From Firmicutes bacterium M10-2 (GTDB lineage: Bacteria; Bacillota_I; Bacilli_A; Erysipelotrichales; Erysipelotrichaceae), in contig KE159681.1 in assembly GCA_000403415.2 (NCBI GenBank), positions 165,068 to 229,067 on the forward strand: DNA of 64,000 nucleotides, written 5' to 3'. This document shows positions 1 through 8,631 of this stretch, in pieces (the stretch's first letter is position 1; each line of letters begins with the position of its first letter). The notes beneath the pieces were generated by a model. That model saw only the letters and a list, made by a program, of their open reading frames with translations, had not been told where the DNA came from and did no database searches. The position numbers were made by a program, and so were the translations under genes.

Positions 1-711
1 AATCTGGCACTTCGTTTCGGAATGCAAGTCAAAGGTTACGACCCCTATATTTCGGTCGACAATGCATGGAGCATGTCACGCTGGGTCAACCATGTAAAAG
101 ATGAAAAAGAACTGTTCTCTACGGCAGATTATATCACTTTACATCTTCCTTTGATGGATGCCACGAAAAACACGATTAACAAAGAAACCTTGTCTTTGAT
201 GAAAGATGGTGTAAAAATCCTTAATTTTGCTCGCGGAGGGCTTGTAAATGACAAAGACATGCTGGAAGCATTAAATTCGGGAAAAGTCGCTGTTTATGTA
301 ACCGACTTCCCTTCTCCTTTGCTTGCGGATCATCCTCATGTGATCCCGATCCCTCATTTAGGAGCAAGTACAGATGAATCCGAAGAAAACTGTGCTATCA
401 AAGCTGCGGATGAAGTGATGGAATATTTAACCAACGGAAACATCATCAATTCCGTCAATATGCCAAATGCTTCCGCTCCATTTACAGGAAACTATCGCAT
501 TTGCGTCATGCACGATAATAAGCCGAAAATGATTTTGCAGATCACAGATTGCCTAGCCCAAGAAGATGCCAACATTGAAAATCTATTGAACAAATCAAAA
601 AAAGAAATTGCCTATACAATCTTGGATCTCGATAAAAAGGCATCGCAAACTTCGATTGATAAGATCAAGAACATCCAAGGAGTTCTTCGTGTAGAAGTAT
701 ATGAAAAATAA
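1..711 (+). CDS. serA: D-3-phosphoglycerate dehydrogenase, 3' part (5' end outside window)
   Basis: This enzyme oxidises 3-phosphoglycerate to 3-phosphohydroxypyruvate with NAD, the first step of serine synthesis. The reading frame is open from base 1, so only the C-terminal 236 residues are present. Visible are the second half of the NAD-binding domain with the catalytic-arginine motif FARGGLVND, the catalytic-histidine region IPHLGASTDES, and a C-terminal ACT-like domain of about 70 residues that starts near YRICVMHDN and would sense an amino acid. The arrangement fits the short type of PGDH with a single ACT domain. Its last 11 bases overlap the next gene, so the two are probably translationally coupled. 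The family call is secure; the missing N-terminus lies upstream of the window. Confidence 0.93.
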   Translation, partial: NLALRFGMQVKGYDPYISVDNAWSMSRWVNHVKDEKELFSTADYITLHLPLMDATKNTINKETLSLMKDGVKILNFARGGLVNDKDMLEALNSGKVAVYVTDFPSPLLADHPHVIPIPHLGASTDESEENCAIKAADEVMEYLTNGNIINSVNMPNASAPFTGNYRICVMHDNKPKMILQITDCLAQEDANIENLLNKSKKEIAYTILDLDKKASQTSIDKIKNIQGVLRVEVYEK

Positions 712-1483
712 AATTGACGGGCATGTACATTTGGAAAACGGGCCTTTAAACAAAGAATATGTATGGGAATTTGTACGAAGTGCGCAGGAAAAAGGAATCA
801 CAACATTACATATTTTAGATCATACACATCGTTTTTTTGAATTTCGCGATATGTATAAAGGAGTATATGAAAGTTCTCCATTGCAAAGGGAATGGTTTGA
901 AAAAAAACAAGTGAATTCAATCAAGGACTATCATAAATTGATTGAAGAAATGAAAAAAGAAAATTTTCCGATTGAAGTCAAATTCGGATTGGAAGTTTGC
1001 TATTGCGATAAGAACGAGCAATTTTTAAAGAATATCTTATCTCAATACCCTTATGATTTCTTAGTCGGAAGCGTTCATTCCATTGACGGATTTCTTTATG
1101 ATATGGACGCGTTCTCAAAAGAGCTCCTTTGGGAAAAACAAGATCCGACAACAATCTATAAGCGATATTACGACCAAATTCAGTCGGCGATTGAATCCGA
1201 TCTCTTTACTCAGATTGGTCATCCCGATGTAATCAAAATGTATAATTATCCGCCTGGATATGACTTGATTGAAACTTATGAGATCCTGGCAAAATGCGCA
1301 AAGGATCATCATGTCAAGATGGAGGACAATACAGGAGCTCATTATCGCTATCACCATCAAGATGTCGGCCTAAACAAAGAATTTCGAAAAATATTGGAAA
1401 ACGAAGGAGTAGAAATTATTACTGCAAGCGATGCCCATTACCCTGAAGATGTCGCTCGTGATTTTGATCTTCTTCCAAAATAA
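701..1483 (+). CDS. PHP-domain phosphatase, histidinol-phosphatase (HisK) type
   Basis: This 260-residue protein is a member of the PHP metal-dependent phosphoesterase superfamily, closest in layout to the histidinol-phosphatase HisK. Metal-ligand motifs are visible: HVHLEN near residue 8, DHTHRF near residue 40, the conserved GSVHSID motif near residue 123, IGHPD near residue 172 and ASDAHYP near the C-terminus. Its ATG lies inside the last codons of serA, giving an 11-base overlap and no independent promoter. No histidine-synthesis gene is visible nearby. Coupling to serA suggests that it might supply the phosphoserine phosphatase step, which is often missing as a SerB homologue in Firmicutes. 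That role is inference; the PHP family assignment is firm. A hairpin terminator follows directly. Confidence 0.85.
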   Translation: MKNKIDGHVHLENGPLNKEYVWEFVRSAQEKGITTLHILDHTHRFFEFRDMYKGVYESSPLQREWFEKKQVNSIKDYHKLIEEMKKENFPIEVKFGLEVCYCDKNEQFLKNILSQYPYDFLVGSVHSIDGFLYDMDAFSKELLWEKQDPTTIYKRYYDQIQSAIESDLFTQIGHPDVIKMYNYPPGYDLIETYEILAKCAKDHHVKMEDNTGAHYRYHHQDVGLNKEFRKILENEGVEIITASDAHYPEDVARDFDLLPK

Positions 1484-1517
1484 AGAACCAAGGACGTATG
1501 AGTCCCTGGTTCTTTTT
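1484..1517. terminator. Bidirectional intrinsic terminator
   Basis: The arms AGAACCAAGGAC (1484-1495) and GTCCCTGGTTCT (1502-1513) pair with one mismatch around a six-base loop, and a T-run follows on the plus strand. It closes the serA-PHP operon. It also lies just past the stop of the small minus-strand gene at 1521-1610, so it can serve both directions. Confidence 0.8.
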
Positions 1518-1520
1518 CTA

Positions 1521-1610
1521 TCACAATACGAAGGATACAATCATCGTACCAACCAAAATAATACCTAAAATAATCGCTATGATGCGTGTAATTGACTGTT
1601 TTTCTTCCAT
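1521..1610 (-). CDS. Small single-span membrane protein (29 aa)
   Basis: A 29-residue open frame on the minus strand starts at the ATG at 1610 and stops at TGA 1521. It has a charged N-terminus (MEEKQSITR) followed by one hydrophobic stretch of about 20 residues rich in I, L, G and V, which is the pattern of a single-pass membrane microprotein. A strong Shine-Dalgarno sequence, AGAAGGAGC, lies about 11 bases upstream of the start. It resembles the short DUF4044-type proteins of Firmicutes only in general form; no family was recognised with certainty. It lies downstream of the EamA gene on the same strand and ends at a shared terminator. The function is unknown. Confidence 0.55.
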   Translation of the reverse strand: MEEKQSITRIIAIILGIILVGTMIVSFVL

Positions 1611-1640
1611 AATTAAGCTATGCTCCTTCTCTTTATTTTA

Positions 1641-2563
1641 TCAGGTTTTTATGTAATCTTCTTTATTGACACACTGAATACCGATCATAACAAGAATTAA
1701 AGCAATAAGCGTAGAAACTGAAAAAGCCTGAGAACCTTCTTTTAACAAAACAGCTGACCACAACACTCCGGTAATTGGTATCCAGCACTGGTACATGCCG
1801 ATTTTGGATACTCGGTTGAATTTTAACAAATAACTCCAGAGTGAATAAGCAATTGCCGAAACAAAAGCTAAATACACTAAGATCATTCCTCCTTTTGCAT
1901 TCCACGACAACATGGCAGTCGGGGCGATCCCTTTTCCGCTTACACAAAGCAAAATGCCTCCGATAAAAAATTGATAACCGCTTAACATCATCGCATTACG
2001 GTCCTGCGAAAATTTCTTTATAAAAGCAGCGGAAAATGCGCTGAAAAATTGAGAAACCAGCACCAGACCTTCTCCAAAAAACGTAAAGGAAAGTCCCATC
2101 TGAAATCCGTTCAAAATCCAGATCCCGAAAAAGCCCAATAAGCAGCCAATCGTTTTGGAAAGTGTCATTTTCTCGTAATGAAAAATCAAAGCAGCCACAA
2201 GCAATGAAATAAACGCGCCTGCTCCTGTAATCACCGCGGCGCTTACACCGCTAGTATGAGCGACTCCCAAATAATAGAAAAAATACTGTCCGCTGGTTTG
2301 AAAGAACGCAAGGATCAAAATAGGAATCCAATCTTTTCGAGTCGGCATCAATAACTGTTTAGATACGATCGAACCGATTAAAATCACGATTAATCCCGCG
2401 ATCGCAAACCGCATCCCGGCAAATAATAAAATTTGTCCGGTTTGATTTTGATCGATCGCAAACTGTTCATATCCGAACTTGATAAACGGGGCCGCACTTC
2501 CCCACAACAAAGAAAAGCTAAAAGAATGATCGTATATTTGTTTGTCCAAAATGTTCGATTCAT
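1641..2563 (-). pseudogene. EamA/DMT-family transporter, frameshifted near its start
   Basis: The protein is a ten-helix drug/metabolite transporter (EamA family) with two internal repeats, ending in a tenth helix and a short basic tail. The natural start is the ATG at 2563, which overlaps the TGA stop of the ABC-F gene (ATGA). From there the frame reads MNRTFWTNKYTIILLAFLC, then runs out of frame. The expected EamA motif LWGSAAPFIK continues in the next frame. Restoring one T in the stretch at about 2505-2510 would join both parts into a 307-residue protein of normal length. The gene is therefore inactivated by a one-base deletion or carries a sequencing error. Reading the longer upstream frame instead would replace the first helix with polar sequence and is less likely. 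The substrate is unknown. Confidence 0.75.
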
Positions 2564-4311
2564 TGGGCTTCCTTTTTCTCTTCAAGTTCCATCCAACGCA
2601 TTGTTTTTTCTTCCAGTTCGTTTTCTTTTTGATCTCTAAGCAGTGTATATTCATTCATTTGATCATACCGGTCAACACATTCTACGATTTTTTCATTCAG
2701 ACGTTCGATTTCTTCTTCTAATTGAGGAAGTTCTTTTCCAAGTTGTTCAAGCTCCCTTTTTTCCATATAAGAAAGCTTTGGAGCTGTCCTTGTTCGCCAT
2801 TGAACTTTTATATGTCGGTTTCTTTCTTCCTTCTTTTCTTGGCTCTTTCGATATAAATAATCGCTGTATCCTCCCGGATAACGCTGAATTTTGCGATTCT
2901 CAAACACAAAAGTCTGATCGACTGTTCGATCGAGAAAATAACGATCATGAGAAACTGCCAGCACAATTCCCGGAAACTCATCCAAATAATCTTCCAAAAC
3001 ATCCAACGTCAATAAATCAAGATCATTGGTCGGTTCATCCAAAAAGAGCACATTCGGAGCCTGCATCAGTACTTTTAACAAATACAATCGTCTTCTTTCC
3101 CCTCCGGATAACCGATCAAGTGTCGTATAATGCATTTCTTTTGAAAATAAAAATCGTTCAAGCATTTGCGATGAAGTATACGTATTTTTCCCATATTGAA
3201 TGACAGACGCAGTTTCTTCGATATAATCGATTACCCGCATAGAAAGATCAACCTGTTCATCCTGCTGGTGAAAAAAGCCGATCTTGACTGTACTTCCGAT
3301 TTTAATCGTTCCTTCCGTAGGTTCAAGTTCCTTGGCAAGTAATTTCAGCAAAGTGCTTTTTCCGCAGCCATTCGATCCGATGATCCCGATTCGATCATGA
3401 CGAAGCAAGTGATAAGAAAATTCACGAAATAAATCGTTTTGATTAGAATAGTGAAATCCCAGATTTTCCCATTCGATTGTCTGTTTTCCAAGGCGGGAAG
3501 CCACAGGAGTCAATTCCAAAATCTGGTCTTGTTCCTTGAAACGCTTATTCCTAAGTTCTTCAAATCGATCCAGTCTTGATTTCGATTTTGTGCTTCGTGC
3601 CTGCACACCGGCCCTTACCCAAGCTAATTCTTTTTTATAAATATTTTTATGGATCTCTCGCGCTCTTTGTTCCTGTTCAATCCGAATTTGCTTGTTTTCA
3701 AGATAAACTTCGTAATTTCCTTCATGAACATACATACTTCCGTGATCAAGTTCGAAGATTTTCGTGCACACACGATCCAGAAAATAACGGTCATGCGTCA
3801 CCATTAAAAGCGCACATTTCAATTTAATCAGCTGATTTTCTAAATAATCGATCATTTCTTCATCAAGATGGTTGGTCGGCTCATCCAGTAACAGTAAATC
3901 GCATTTCGACATAAGAGCAATCGATAAAGCCAAACGTTTTTTTTGACCACCGGAAAGATTTTTAATCTTTTCCTGATGATCTGTCAGGCCAAATCGATTT
4001 AAAGTGGCTTTTAATTCATAATCTTCGATCGGAAATGAATTTTTTTGATTTACACTGACGATTTCTTCCCATATCGTTTCTTTCGTAAATACAGGATTTT
4101 GCGGAAGATAATGAATTTTGATCCCTGAACGAGCGGCAAATTCACCAACAAGAGGATCCTGTAAAGCGATCGCTTTCAGCAATGTGCTCTTCCCGGTTCC
4201 ATTGACACCAATCAGTGCAATCTTTTCGTTTGAATCGATTGAAAACTGAATATCATCGAATAATATTTTTTCATTTATTTTTCGGGTAACATGATTCGCA
4301 CTCAACAACAT
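2560..4311 (-). CDS. ABC-F family ATPase, Uup/YfmR-like
   Basis: A soluble protein of 583 residues with two ABC ATPase domains in tandem and no membrane segments. ABC-F proteins bind the ribosomal E site and help with stalled or ill-positioned peptidyl-tRNA; some confer antibiotic resistance. Domain 1 has Walker A GVNGTGKST near residue 36, signature LSGGQ and Walker B LLLLDEPTNHLD. Domain 2 has GSNGCGKST, signature LSGGE and VLFLDEPTNDLD. A charged linker rich in R, E and K lies between them. The last 80 or so residues form a predicted coiled coil like that of Uup and YfmR. The gene starts just past the terminator of the rplQ operon, and its stop overlaps the start of the EamA gene. A housekeeping role is more likely than a resistance role; this is inference. 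Confidence 0.9.
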   Translation of the reverse strand: MLLSANHVTRKINEKILFDDIQFSIDSNEKIALIGVNGTGKSTLLKAIALQDPLVGEFAARSGIKIHYLPQNPVFTKETIWEEIVSVNQKNSFPIEDYELKATLNRFGLTDHQEKIKNLSGGQKKRLALSIALMSKCDLLLLDEPTNHLDEEMIDYLENQLIKLKCALLMVTHDRYFLDRVCTKIFELDHGSMYVHEGNYEVYLENKQIRIEQEQRAREIHKNIYKKELAWVRAGVQARSTKSKSRLDRFEELRNKRFKEQDQILELTPVASRLGKQTIEWENLGFHYSNQNDLFREFSYHLLRHDRIGIIGSNGCGKSTLLKLLAKELEPTEGTIKIGSTVKIGFFHQQDEQVDLSMRVIDYIEETASVIQYGKNTYTSSQMLERFLFSKEMHYTTLDRLSGGERRRLYLLKVLMQAPNVLFLDEPTNDLDLLTLDVLEDYLDEFPGIVLAVSHDRYFLDRTVDQTFVFENRKIQRYPGGYSDYLYRKSQEKKEERNRHIKVQWRTRTAPKLSYMEKRELEQLGKELPQLEEEIERLNEKIVECVDRYDQMNEYTLLRDQKENELEEKTMRWMELEEKKEAQ

Positions 4312-4327
4312 ATCAATAATTCCTCCA

Positions 4328-4352
4328 AAAAAAGCCGGAAATTCCGGCTTTG
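4328..4352 (-). terminator. Intrinsic terminator of the alpha operon
   Basis: A GC-rich hairpin directly after the rplQ stop has the arms AAGCCGGAA and TTCCGGCTT and a run of seven T residues on the minus strand. The ABC-F start lies only about 20 bases further on, so read-through or a promoter within this stretch must supply that gene. Confidence 0.85.
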
Positions 4353-4353
4353 A

Positions 4354-4716
4354 TTATTTTACAAATTCTACAATGGCCATTGGAGCCGCATCACCGCGAC
4401 GGATACGCGTTTTTACAACTCGGGTATATCCACCATTGCGGTCAGCATATTGCGGACCGATTTCATTGAACAGTTTTTGCAGTGCTGTCGTTCCTTCTTC
4501 ATCCACTTCAATATTACGAACATAAGCGGCTGCCTGACGACGAGCATGAAGATCTCCTCTTTTCGCGAGAGTGATCAATCCGTCAACAACTGCGCTGACT
4601 TCTTTCGCTTTCATTTCTGTCGTTTCAATCTGACCATATTGGATCAGGGAAGTAGCCATGTTGCGAAGCAACGCTTTTCTGTGGTCTGCTGTACGGCCTA
4701 ATTTACGATTACGCAT
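4354..4716 (-). CDS. rplQ: 50S ribosomal protein L17
   Basis: L17, at 120 residues of normal bacterial length, lies near the exit tunnel of the large subunit. The start [19 protein letters not shown] and the C-terminal [19 protein letters not shown] are highly characteristic. It is the last gene of the infA-rpmJ-rpsM-rpsK-rpoA-rplQ operon, 14 bases downstream of rpoA, and is followed by a strong terminator. Confidence 0.98.
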   Translation of the reverse strand: MRNRKLGRTADHRKALLRNMATSLIQYGQIETTEMKAKEVSAVVDGLITLAKRGDLHARRQAAAYVRNIEVDEEGTTALQKLFNEIGPQYADRNGGYTRVVKTRIRRGDAAPMAIVEFVK

Positions 4717-4730
4717 GGATTCTTGTCCTC

Positions 4731-5681
4731 CTACTCATACGATTTGAAGAACAATCCAAGTTGGAACATTTTGTCCTTCACTTCTTTTAATGACTTTTTG
4801 CCCAAGTTCTTCACATGCATCATTTCATCTTCAGTTTTTTGGGTCAATTCTTCCACAGTTTGGATTCCTGCTCTCTTCAAGCAGTTATACGAACGAACCG
4901 AAAGATCGAGATCTTCGATCATCATTGTATTCGTTTTTTGAACATCTTCAACCTGTGGCTGTTGCATTGTGAAACTTTCTTCTAAAGAAAGATTCGCAAA
5001 CGGAACAATTTCATCTAATTCTTTGATCAAGAAATCGGCGGCTTCGGAAACAGCTTGTAAAGGAGTGATCGTTCCATCCGTCGTCAATACGATATGTACC
5101 TTGTCATATTTCATATCCTGACCGACCAAAGCTGGTTCCGATAAATATTCAGCAGAACGGATCGGTGTAAACAAAGTATCGATGGCGATCACATCTTCCG
5201 GAAGAGAAAACTCGACTTTGTTTTCTTGTGCGTTTTTAAAGCCAATTCCATTTGCGATATACAGATCCATATCAAGGATTGCATCTTTTTCAAGAGTACA
5301 AACGATTTGATTCGGATCCAGAATATCGATTTCCTCCGGGCATACAATATCTGCAGCTGTAATGATTGCCGGCCCGATCTTTGAAATATGCACTTTTCCA
5401 ACTTCATCCAGATCGCTTGTACATTGCAGGGCTTTGATATTTAAAGTGATTCCCGTAATATCTTCCAGGATTCCTTTTGCCACGACCGCATCAACCGGTG
5501 TCCCTTCGATCTTGTATCCTACAACACCTGTTCCCGGCAAATTGGTTGTCAAAACCCGGCATACTGCATTTCCGATCGTTGTCCCAAACCCGCGTTCTAA
5601 AGGTTCGAACACGAAAGAAGCCGAATTATTTTCTTCATCAATATATTCTTTATGGAAAGCTGCTCTTTTGAATTCCTGCAT
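4731..5681 (-). CDS. rpoA: DNA-directed RNA polymerase alpha subunit
   Basis: A 316-residue alpha subunit. The N-terminal domain dimerises and nucleates assembly of beta and beta-prime; its motif [22 protein letters not shown] is seen near residue 28 with the usual LRRVLL variant replaced. The C-terminal domain (about 245-316) contains the helix-hairpin-helix region [17 protein letters not shown] and the [14 protein letters not shown] motif that contacts UP elements and activators. It sits between rpsK and rplQ in the conserved alpha operon. Confidence 0.98.
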   Translation of the reverse strand: MQEFKRAAFHKEYIDEENNSASFVFEPLERGFGTTIGNAVCRVLTTNLPGTGVVGYKIEGTPVDAVVAKGILEDITGITLNIKALQCTSDLDEVGKVHISKIGPAIITAADIVCPEEIDILDPNQIVCTLEKDAILDMDLYIANGIGFKNAQENKVEFSLPEDVIAIDTLFTPIRSAEYLSEPALVGQDMKYDKVHIVLTTDGTITPLQAVSEAADFLIKELDEIVPFANLSLEESFTMQQPQVEDVQKTNTMMIEDLDLSVRSYNCLKRAGIQTVEELTQKTEDEMMHVKNLGKKSLKEVKDKMFQLGLFFKSYE

Positions 5682-5700
5682 CCTCTCTCCTCCTTACTGA

Positions 5701-6090
5701 CTATCCACGAGGTCTTTTTGGCGGACGGCATCCATTGTGAGGGATCGGCGTCACATCATTGATCATTGTGATTTCAAGTCCTGCTACCTGCAGTGCTCGA
5801 ACAGCAGCTTCCCGTCCAGGTCCAGGTCCTTTTACTTCTACGCTTACGCTCTTCATTCCATGATCCATTGCCGCTTTTCCTGCCGCTTCTGCTGCCATTT
5901 GCGCCGCATATGGTGTGCTCTTTCGACTTCCTTTGAATCCTAAAGCACCTGCCGAGCTCCATGAGATCGCATTTCCTGCTTCATCCGTGATCGTTACAAT
6001 CGTATTGTTGAAAGTCGAGTGAACGTGTGCACATCCTCTGGCCACATTCTTTTTGACACGACGTTTTCTTGTATTTTGTGTTTTTGCCAT
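5701..6090 (-). CDS. rpsK: 30S ribosomal protein S11
   Basis: S11, of 129 residues, is part of the platform of the small subunit and contacts the mRNA exit region. The motifs [31 protein letters not shown] and the C-terminal [17 protein letters not shown] tail (here [13 protein letters not shown]) are diagnostic. It lies between rpsM and rpoA in the operon. Confidence 0.98.
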   Translation of the reverse strand: MAKTQNTRKRRVKKNVARGCAHVHSTFNNTIVTITDEAGNAISWSSAGALGFKGSRKSTPYAAQMAAEAAGKAAMDHGMKSVSVEVKGPGPGREAAVRALQVAGLEITMINDVTPIPHNGCRPPKRPRG

Positions 6091-6106
6091 GTTCTACTCT
6101 CCTCTC

Positions 6107-6472
6107 CTACTTCTTCTTGTTGGCAACTGTTTTTGCCTTCCCTTTTCTTGTCCGCGCATTCGTTTTCGTTCTCTGTCCTCTTACCGGCAGTCCTTTACGG
6201 TGGCGGATTCCTCTATAGCATCCGATTTCCATCAATCGTTTGATGTTCAGCTGCACTTCTCTGCGCAGATCTCCTTCGACTTTGATCTTGTCTACTTCTT
6301 TTCGGATCGCATTCAATTCTTGTTCGCTTAAATCTTTGATCCTTTTGTCTTCGCTGATATTCACTGCTGCTAATACTTTGCTTGCCGTCGTACGGCCGAT
6401 TCCGTAAATATACGTCAGCGAGATCACTGCTCGTTTATCGTTTGGAATGTCTACTCCTGCTATACGTGCCAT
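6107..6472 (-). CDS. rpsM: 30S ribosomal protein S13
   Basis: S13, of 121 residues, sits in the small-subunit head and forms bridges to the large subunit. The start [20 protein letters not shown], the GIGR helix-two-turn-helix motif and the lysine-rich C-terminal tail ([14 protein letters not shown]) are typical. It is the third gene of the infA operon. Confidence 0.98.
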   Translation of the reverse strand: MARIAGVDIPNDKRAVISLTYIYGIGRTTASKVLAAVNISEDKRIKDLSEQELNAIRKEVDKIKVEGDLRREVQLNIKRLMEIGCYRGIRHRKGLPVRGQRTKTNARTRKGKAKTVANKKK

Positions 6473-6484
6473 TCGTTCCTCCTA

Positions 6485-6601
6485 TTAGTTTCCTTGTCTC
6501 TGCTTGTGCTTTGGATTTTCGCAAATTACCATAACCCGTCCTTTGCGTCGGATTACCCTGCACTTGTCACAGATTGGTTTTACAGATGGTCTTACTTTCA
6601 T
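6485..6601 (-). CDS. rpmJ: 50S ribosomal protein L36
   Basis: This 38-residue protein starts at the ATG at 6601 ([20 protein letters not shown]). The zinc ligands C11, C14 and C27 and a histidine near residue 32 (CENPKHKQ) are all present, so it is the zinc-binding (C+) form of L36. It lies between infA and rpsM, the usual place in Firmicutes. Confidence 0.97.
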   Translation of the reverse strand: MKVRPSVKPICDKCRVIRRKGRVMVICENPKHKQRQGN

Positions 6602-6611
6602 ATGTGTCTCC

Positions 6612-6830
6612 TTATTTCCGTCTAAATGTAATACGCCCACGTGTTAGATCATATGGCGATATTTCAACGGTGACACGATCGCCTGGTAAAATGCGAATGT
6701 GATGCATACGGATTTTACCAGAAACGTGAGCTAAAATTTCGTGTCCGTTTTCCAATTTAACTTTAAATGCTGCATTTGGTAAAGTATCAACTACGATTCC
6801 GTCGATTTCTATCATATCTTGTTTTGACAT
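6612..6830 (-). CDS. infA: Translation initiation factor IF-1
   Basis: IF-1, of 72 residues, is a single OB fold that binds the A site of the 30S subunit during initiation. The start chosen is [11 protein letters not shown] at 6830, with AAGGAGG upstream; an upstream in-frame ATG at 6884 would add 18 non-homologous residues. The motifs [20 protein letters not shown] and the end RGRITFRRK are diagnostic. It is the first gene of the operon, with its own promoter at 6890-6918. In many Firmicutes adk and map precede it; here the upstream neighbour is the threonine/serine exporter. Confidence 0.97.
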   Translation of the reverse strand: MSKQDMIEIDGIVVDTLPNAAFKVKLENGHEILAHVSGKIRMHHIRILPGDRVTVEISPYDLTRGRITFRRK

Positions 6831-6889
6831 GGATTGTACACGCCTCCTTACTAAAAATGAAATGATACAGGCATAAATAGCCATCTATC

Positions 6890-6918
6890 ATTCTATCAAA
6901 TTGAAAAGTTTTTTACAA
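6890..6918 (-). promoter_or_regulatory. Sigma-A type promoter of the infA-rplQ operon
   Basis: On the minus strand TTGTAA (6913-6918) and TAGAAT (6890-6895) are separated by exactly 17 bases, just upstream of infA. This is a good match to the vegetative promoter consensus. Confidence 0.7.
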
Positions 6919-6944
6919 CTCCTGATCTTGTCAAGCTCCATAAA

Positions 6945-7394
6945 TCACCAATCCACGTCATCATTCAGTGAATGATGGACTTTTGTCTGGAAAAATTTGA
7001 TTACTGTTTCTGTCAACAAAATGGCCAATGCGATCATTCCGCAAACACACATAATTTCCGATAAACGATCAAGAGCAGCAAGACGATCCCCATGTACAAA
7101 TTCTCCCATCATATAAAATGTGAGTTTTCCCGGGACGAAAGGCACCAAGACGGCTGCTAAATACACCGCAACCGGTTTTTTCGTAATACGCGAAAAAATT
7201 TCGCTCAATATACTGTAAGTCAAGCCACTCACAAAAGCACGTATATACATGCCGGTGAAAAAGTTCATCATAAAACATGCCATAAAGCCGATAAAACCGG
7301 CAATTAAAACGTCGTTTTTCTTTCCGTTAAAACGAACCGAACACATACTGCATACAATAAACGCTCCAATTGAATTGATTAACTGCATCATCAT
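6945..7394 (-). CDS. Threonine/serine exporter, ThrE C-terminal-type subunit (DUF3815/YjjB-like)
   Basis: A 149-residue membrane protein with about four hydrophobic helices. It corresponds to the shorter half of the split ThrE exporter (YjjB-type), which with the partner at 7391-8149 forms a proton-driven exporter of threonine and serine or, in enteric bacteria, of succinate. The conserved LVPFVPGKLTFYMM motif is present and corresponds to the family's LVPGxxxY signature. Its start overlaps the stop of the partner by four bases (ATGA), so the two are translationally coupled. The substrate is inferred from the family. Confidence 0.82.
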   Translation of the reverse strand: MMMQLINSIGAFIVCSMCSVRFNGKKNDVLIAGFIGFMACFMMNFFTGMYIRAFVSGLTYSILSEIFSRITKKPVAVYLAAVLVPFVPGKLTFYMMGEFVHGDRLAALDRLSEIMCVCGMIALAILLTETVIKFFQTKVHHSLNDDVDW

Positions 7395-8149
7395 AATAAA
7401 CTCACCGCCAATGCTATTCCAGTCCCTGTTGCGATCGCCGCACCAATCAAAAGTGCTTCAGTGCCTCGATTAACAGCCGCTTGATAATTCGAATTGATAA
7501 TATCGCGAATCGCGTTGAAGATGACCATTCCCGGCACCATCAACGGCATATTGGATACAACCGAAGTTTCGATTCCGATTGGAACATTGGCCAATTGAAG
7601 CAAGATCGGGCAAATAGTAACAAAAAAGCTTGCACAAATAATTGCCAGGATCCGATTGAGCTGCGAAGTTAAGATCCAACCAGCACCAAGCCCGATAAAA
7701 AAGATATAGAGTGCATCGGACCAATCGCTAAAAAACAAGCCGAATCCGGCCGAACATATTCCGGACGCAAGAACCCGAAGCCAGCGAGGGTGTGGTTTCG
7801 TTTGTTCGATACGATCGAGTTCCTCGTCCATTTCCTCCAATGTCATAGAGTTCGCTTGTTGACAAAACGTATTGATCAACGCAATCTTATTCAGATCATT
7901 GCTGACTTTAGAAATCTCACTGACACGAGTAATGATCTGATGTTCTACCTTGAAAGAAAACAATACAGTGTTGGATGTGATAACAGCTTCCGGTTTTGAT
8001 GCCTCCGGTTGCGTCATACAAATGTGTTTCATGGCATGTTTTACACTCACGACATCTCCGCCGCTTTGAAGTAAAAGTTTACCTGTCCGCATGATAATTT
8101 TTGCTAATTGACTGCTTTTTTTAGATTCCACAGAAAAGAATCCTCCCAT
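7391..8149 (-). CDS. Threonine/serine exporter, ThrE N-terminal-type subunit (DUF1212/YjjP-like)
   Basis: A 252-residue protein with a soluble N-terminal part of about 120 residues (LLQSGGDVVSVKHAMKHICM) followed by five hydrophobic helices. The motif ASGICSAGFGLFFSDWSDA near residue 130 and NSNYQAAVNRGTEALLIG near the C-terminus match the DUF1212/ThrE family. An alternative start is the GTG at 8131, which has GGGAGG ten bases upstream; the ATG at 8149 has no good ribosome site. A TATAAT box lies at 8172-8177. It forms a two-gene operon with its partner. Confidence 0.85.
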   Translation of the reverse strand: MGGFFSVESKKSSQLAKIIMRTGKLLLQSGGDVVSVKHAMKHICMTQPEASKPEAVITSNTVLFSFKVEHQIITRVSEISKVSNDLNKIALINTFCQQANSMTLEEMDEELDRIEQTKPHPRWLRVLASGICSAGFGLFFSDWSDALYIFFIGLGAGWILTSQLNRILAIICASFFVTICPILLQLANVPIGIETSVVSNMPLMVPGMVIFNAIRDIINSNYQAAVNRGTEALLIGAAIATGTGIALAVSLL

Positions 8150-8234
8150 CTAAATCTTAAGTTGTATATTTATTATAGGACATTTATGTTTTTCTTGTTT
8201 AAGCAATGCACGACAAAAGAAAACGTCTATCTGC

Positions 8235-8588
8235 TCATCGAGCGAGCTTTTCTCTCTGTTTTTTTCGGACTGCTTTCAAGAATTCCTCTTCCGATTCATA
8301 ATCTTCAGCGTATATCCCTTCTTGAAAACGATAACGATCTCTCCAGCGCAGTTGATTCACTTTTTGATAAAAAGCTTTTTTATTTTTAAAATCTTTTAAA
8401 TTCAAATGATATTTTTTCGCATCTTTTCTTACAGACCGGCTTGCTGCCTCATACCAAGGGATTTCTTTTTTTACAATTATACTGCTTTCAAAAAAGAAAT
8501 CTTCTTCCTTTTTCATTTGATCTTCTGTCTCTTTTTTTGAATTCTTTTGAGCCATCATCAGCCCAAACCAAAAATCATCGTTTTTCAT
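8235..8588 (-). CDS. Hypothetical basic protein (117 aa)
   Basis: I do not recognise this protein. It has no signal peptide or membrane segment and is very rich in K, E, R and aromatic residues. The C-terminal half (RWRDRYRFQEGIYAEDYES and EEEFLKAVRKKQREKLAR) looks like a charged helical domain. It sits immediately downstream of the terminator that ends the pcrA-gatB operon and upstream of thrE on the same strand. The codon pattern is like that of its neighbours. It may be a small cytosolic or nucleic-acid-binding protein; no function is assigned. Confidence 0.6.
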   Translation of the reverse strand: MKNDDFWFGLMMAQKNSKKETEDQMKKEEDFFFESSIIVKKEIPWYEAASRSVRKDAKKYHLNLKDFKNKKAFYQKVNQLRWRDRYRFQEGIYAEDYESEEEFLKAVRKKQREKLAR

Positions 8589-8603
8589 TTTCCTCTTTTT
8601 CTT

Positions 8604-8627
8604 AAAAAAGCGGAAATCATTCCGCTT
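8604..8627 (-). terminator. Intrinsic terminator of the pcrA-ligA-camS-gatCAB operon
   Basis: Arms AAAGCGGAA and TTCCGCTTT with a four-base loop are followed on the minus strand by six T residues, directly after the stop of the gene at 8632. Confidence 0.85.
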
Positions 8628-8631
8628 TAAA

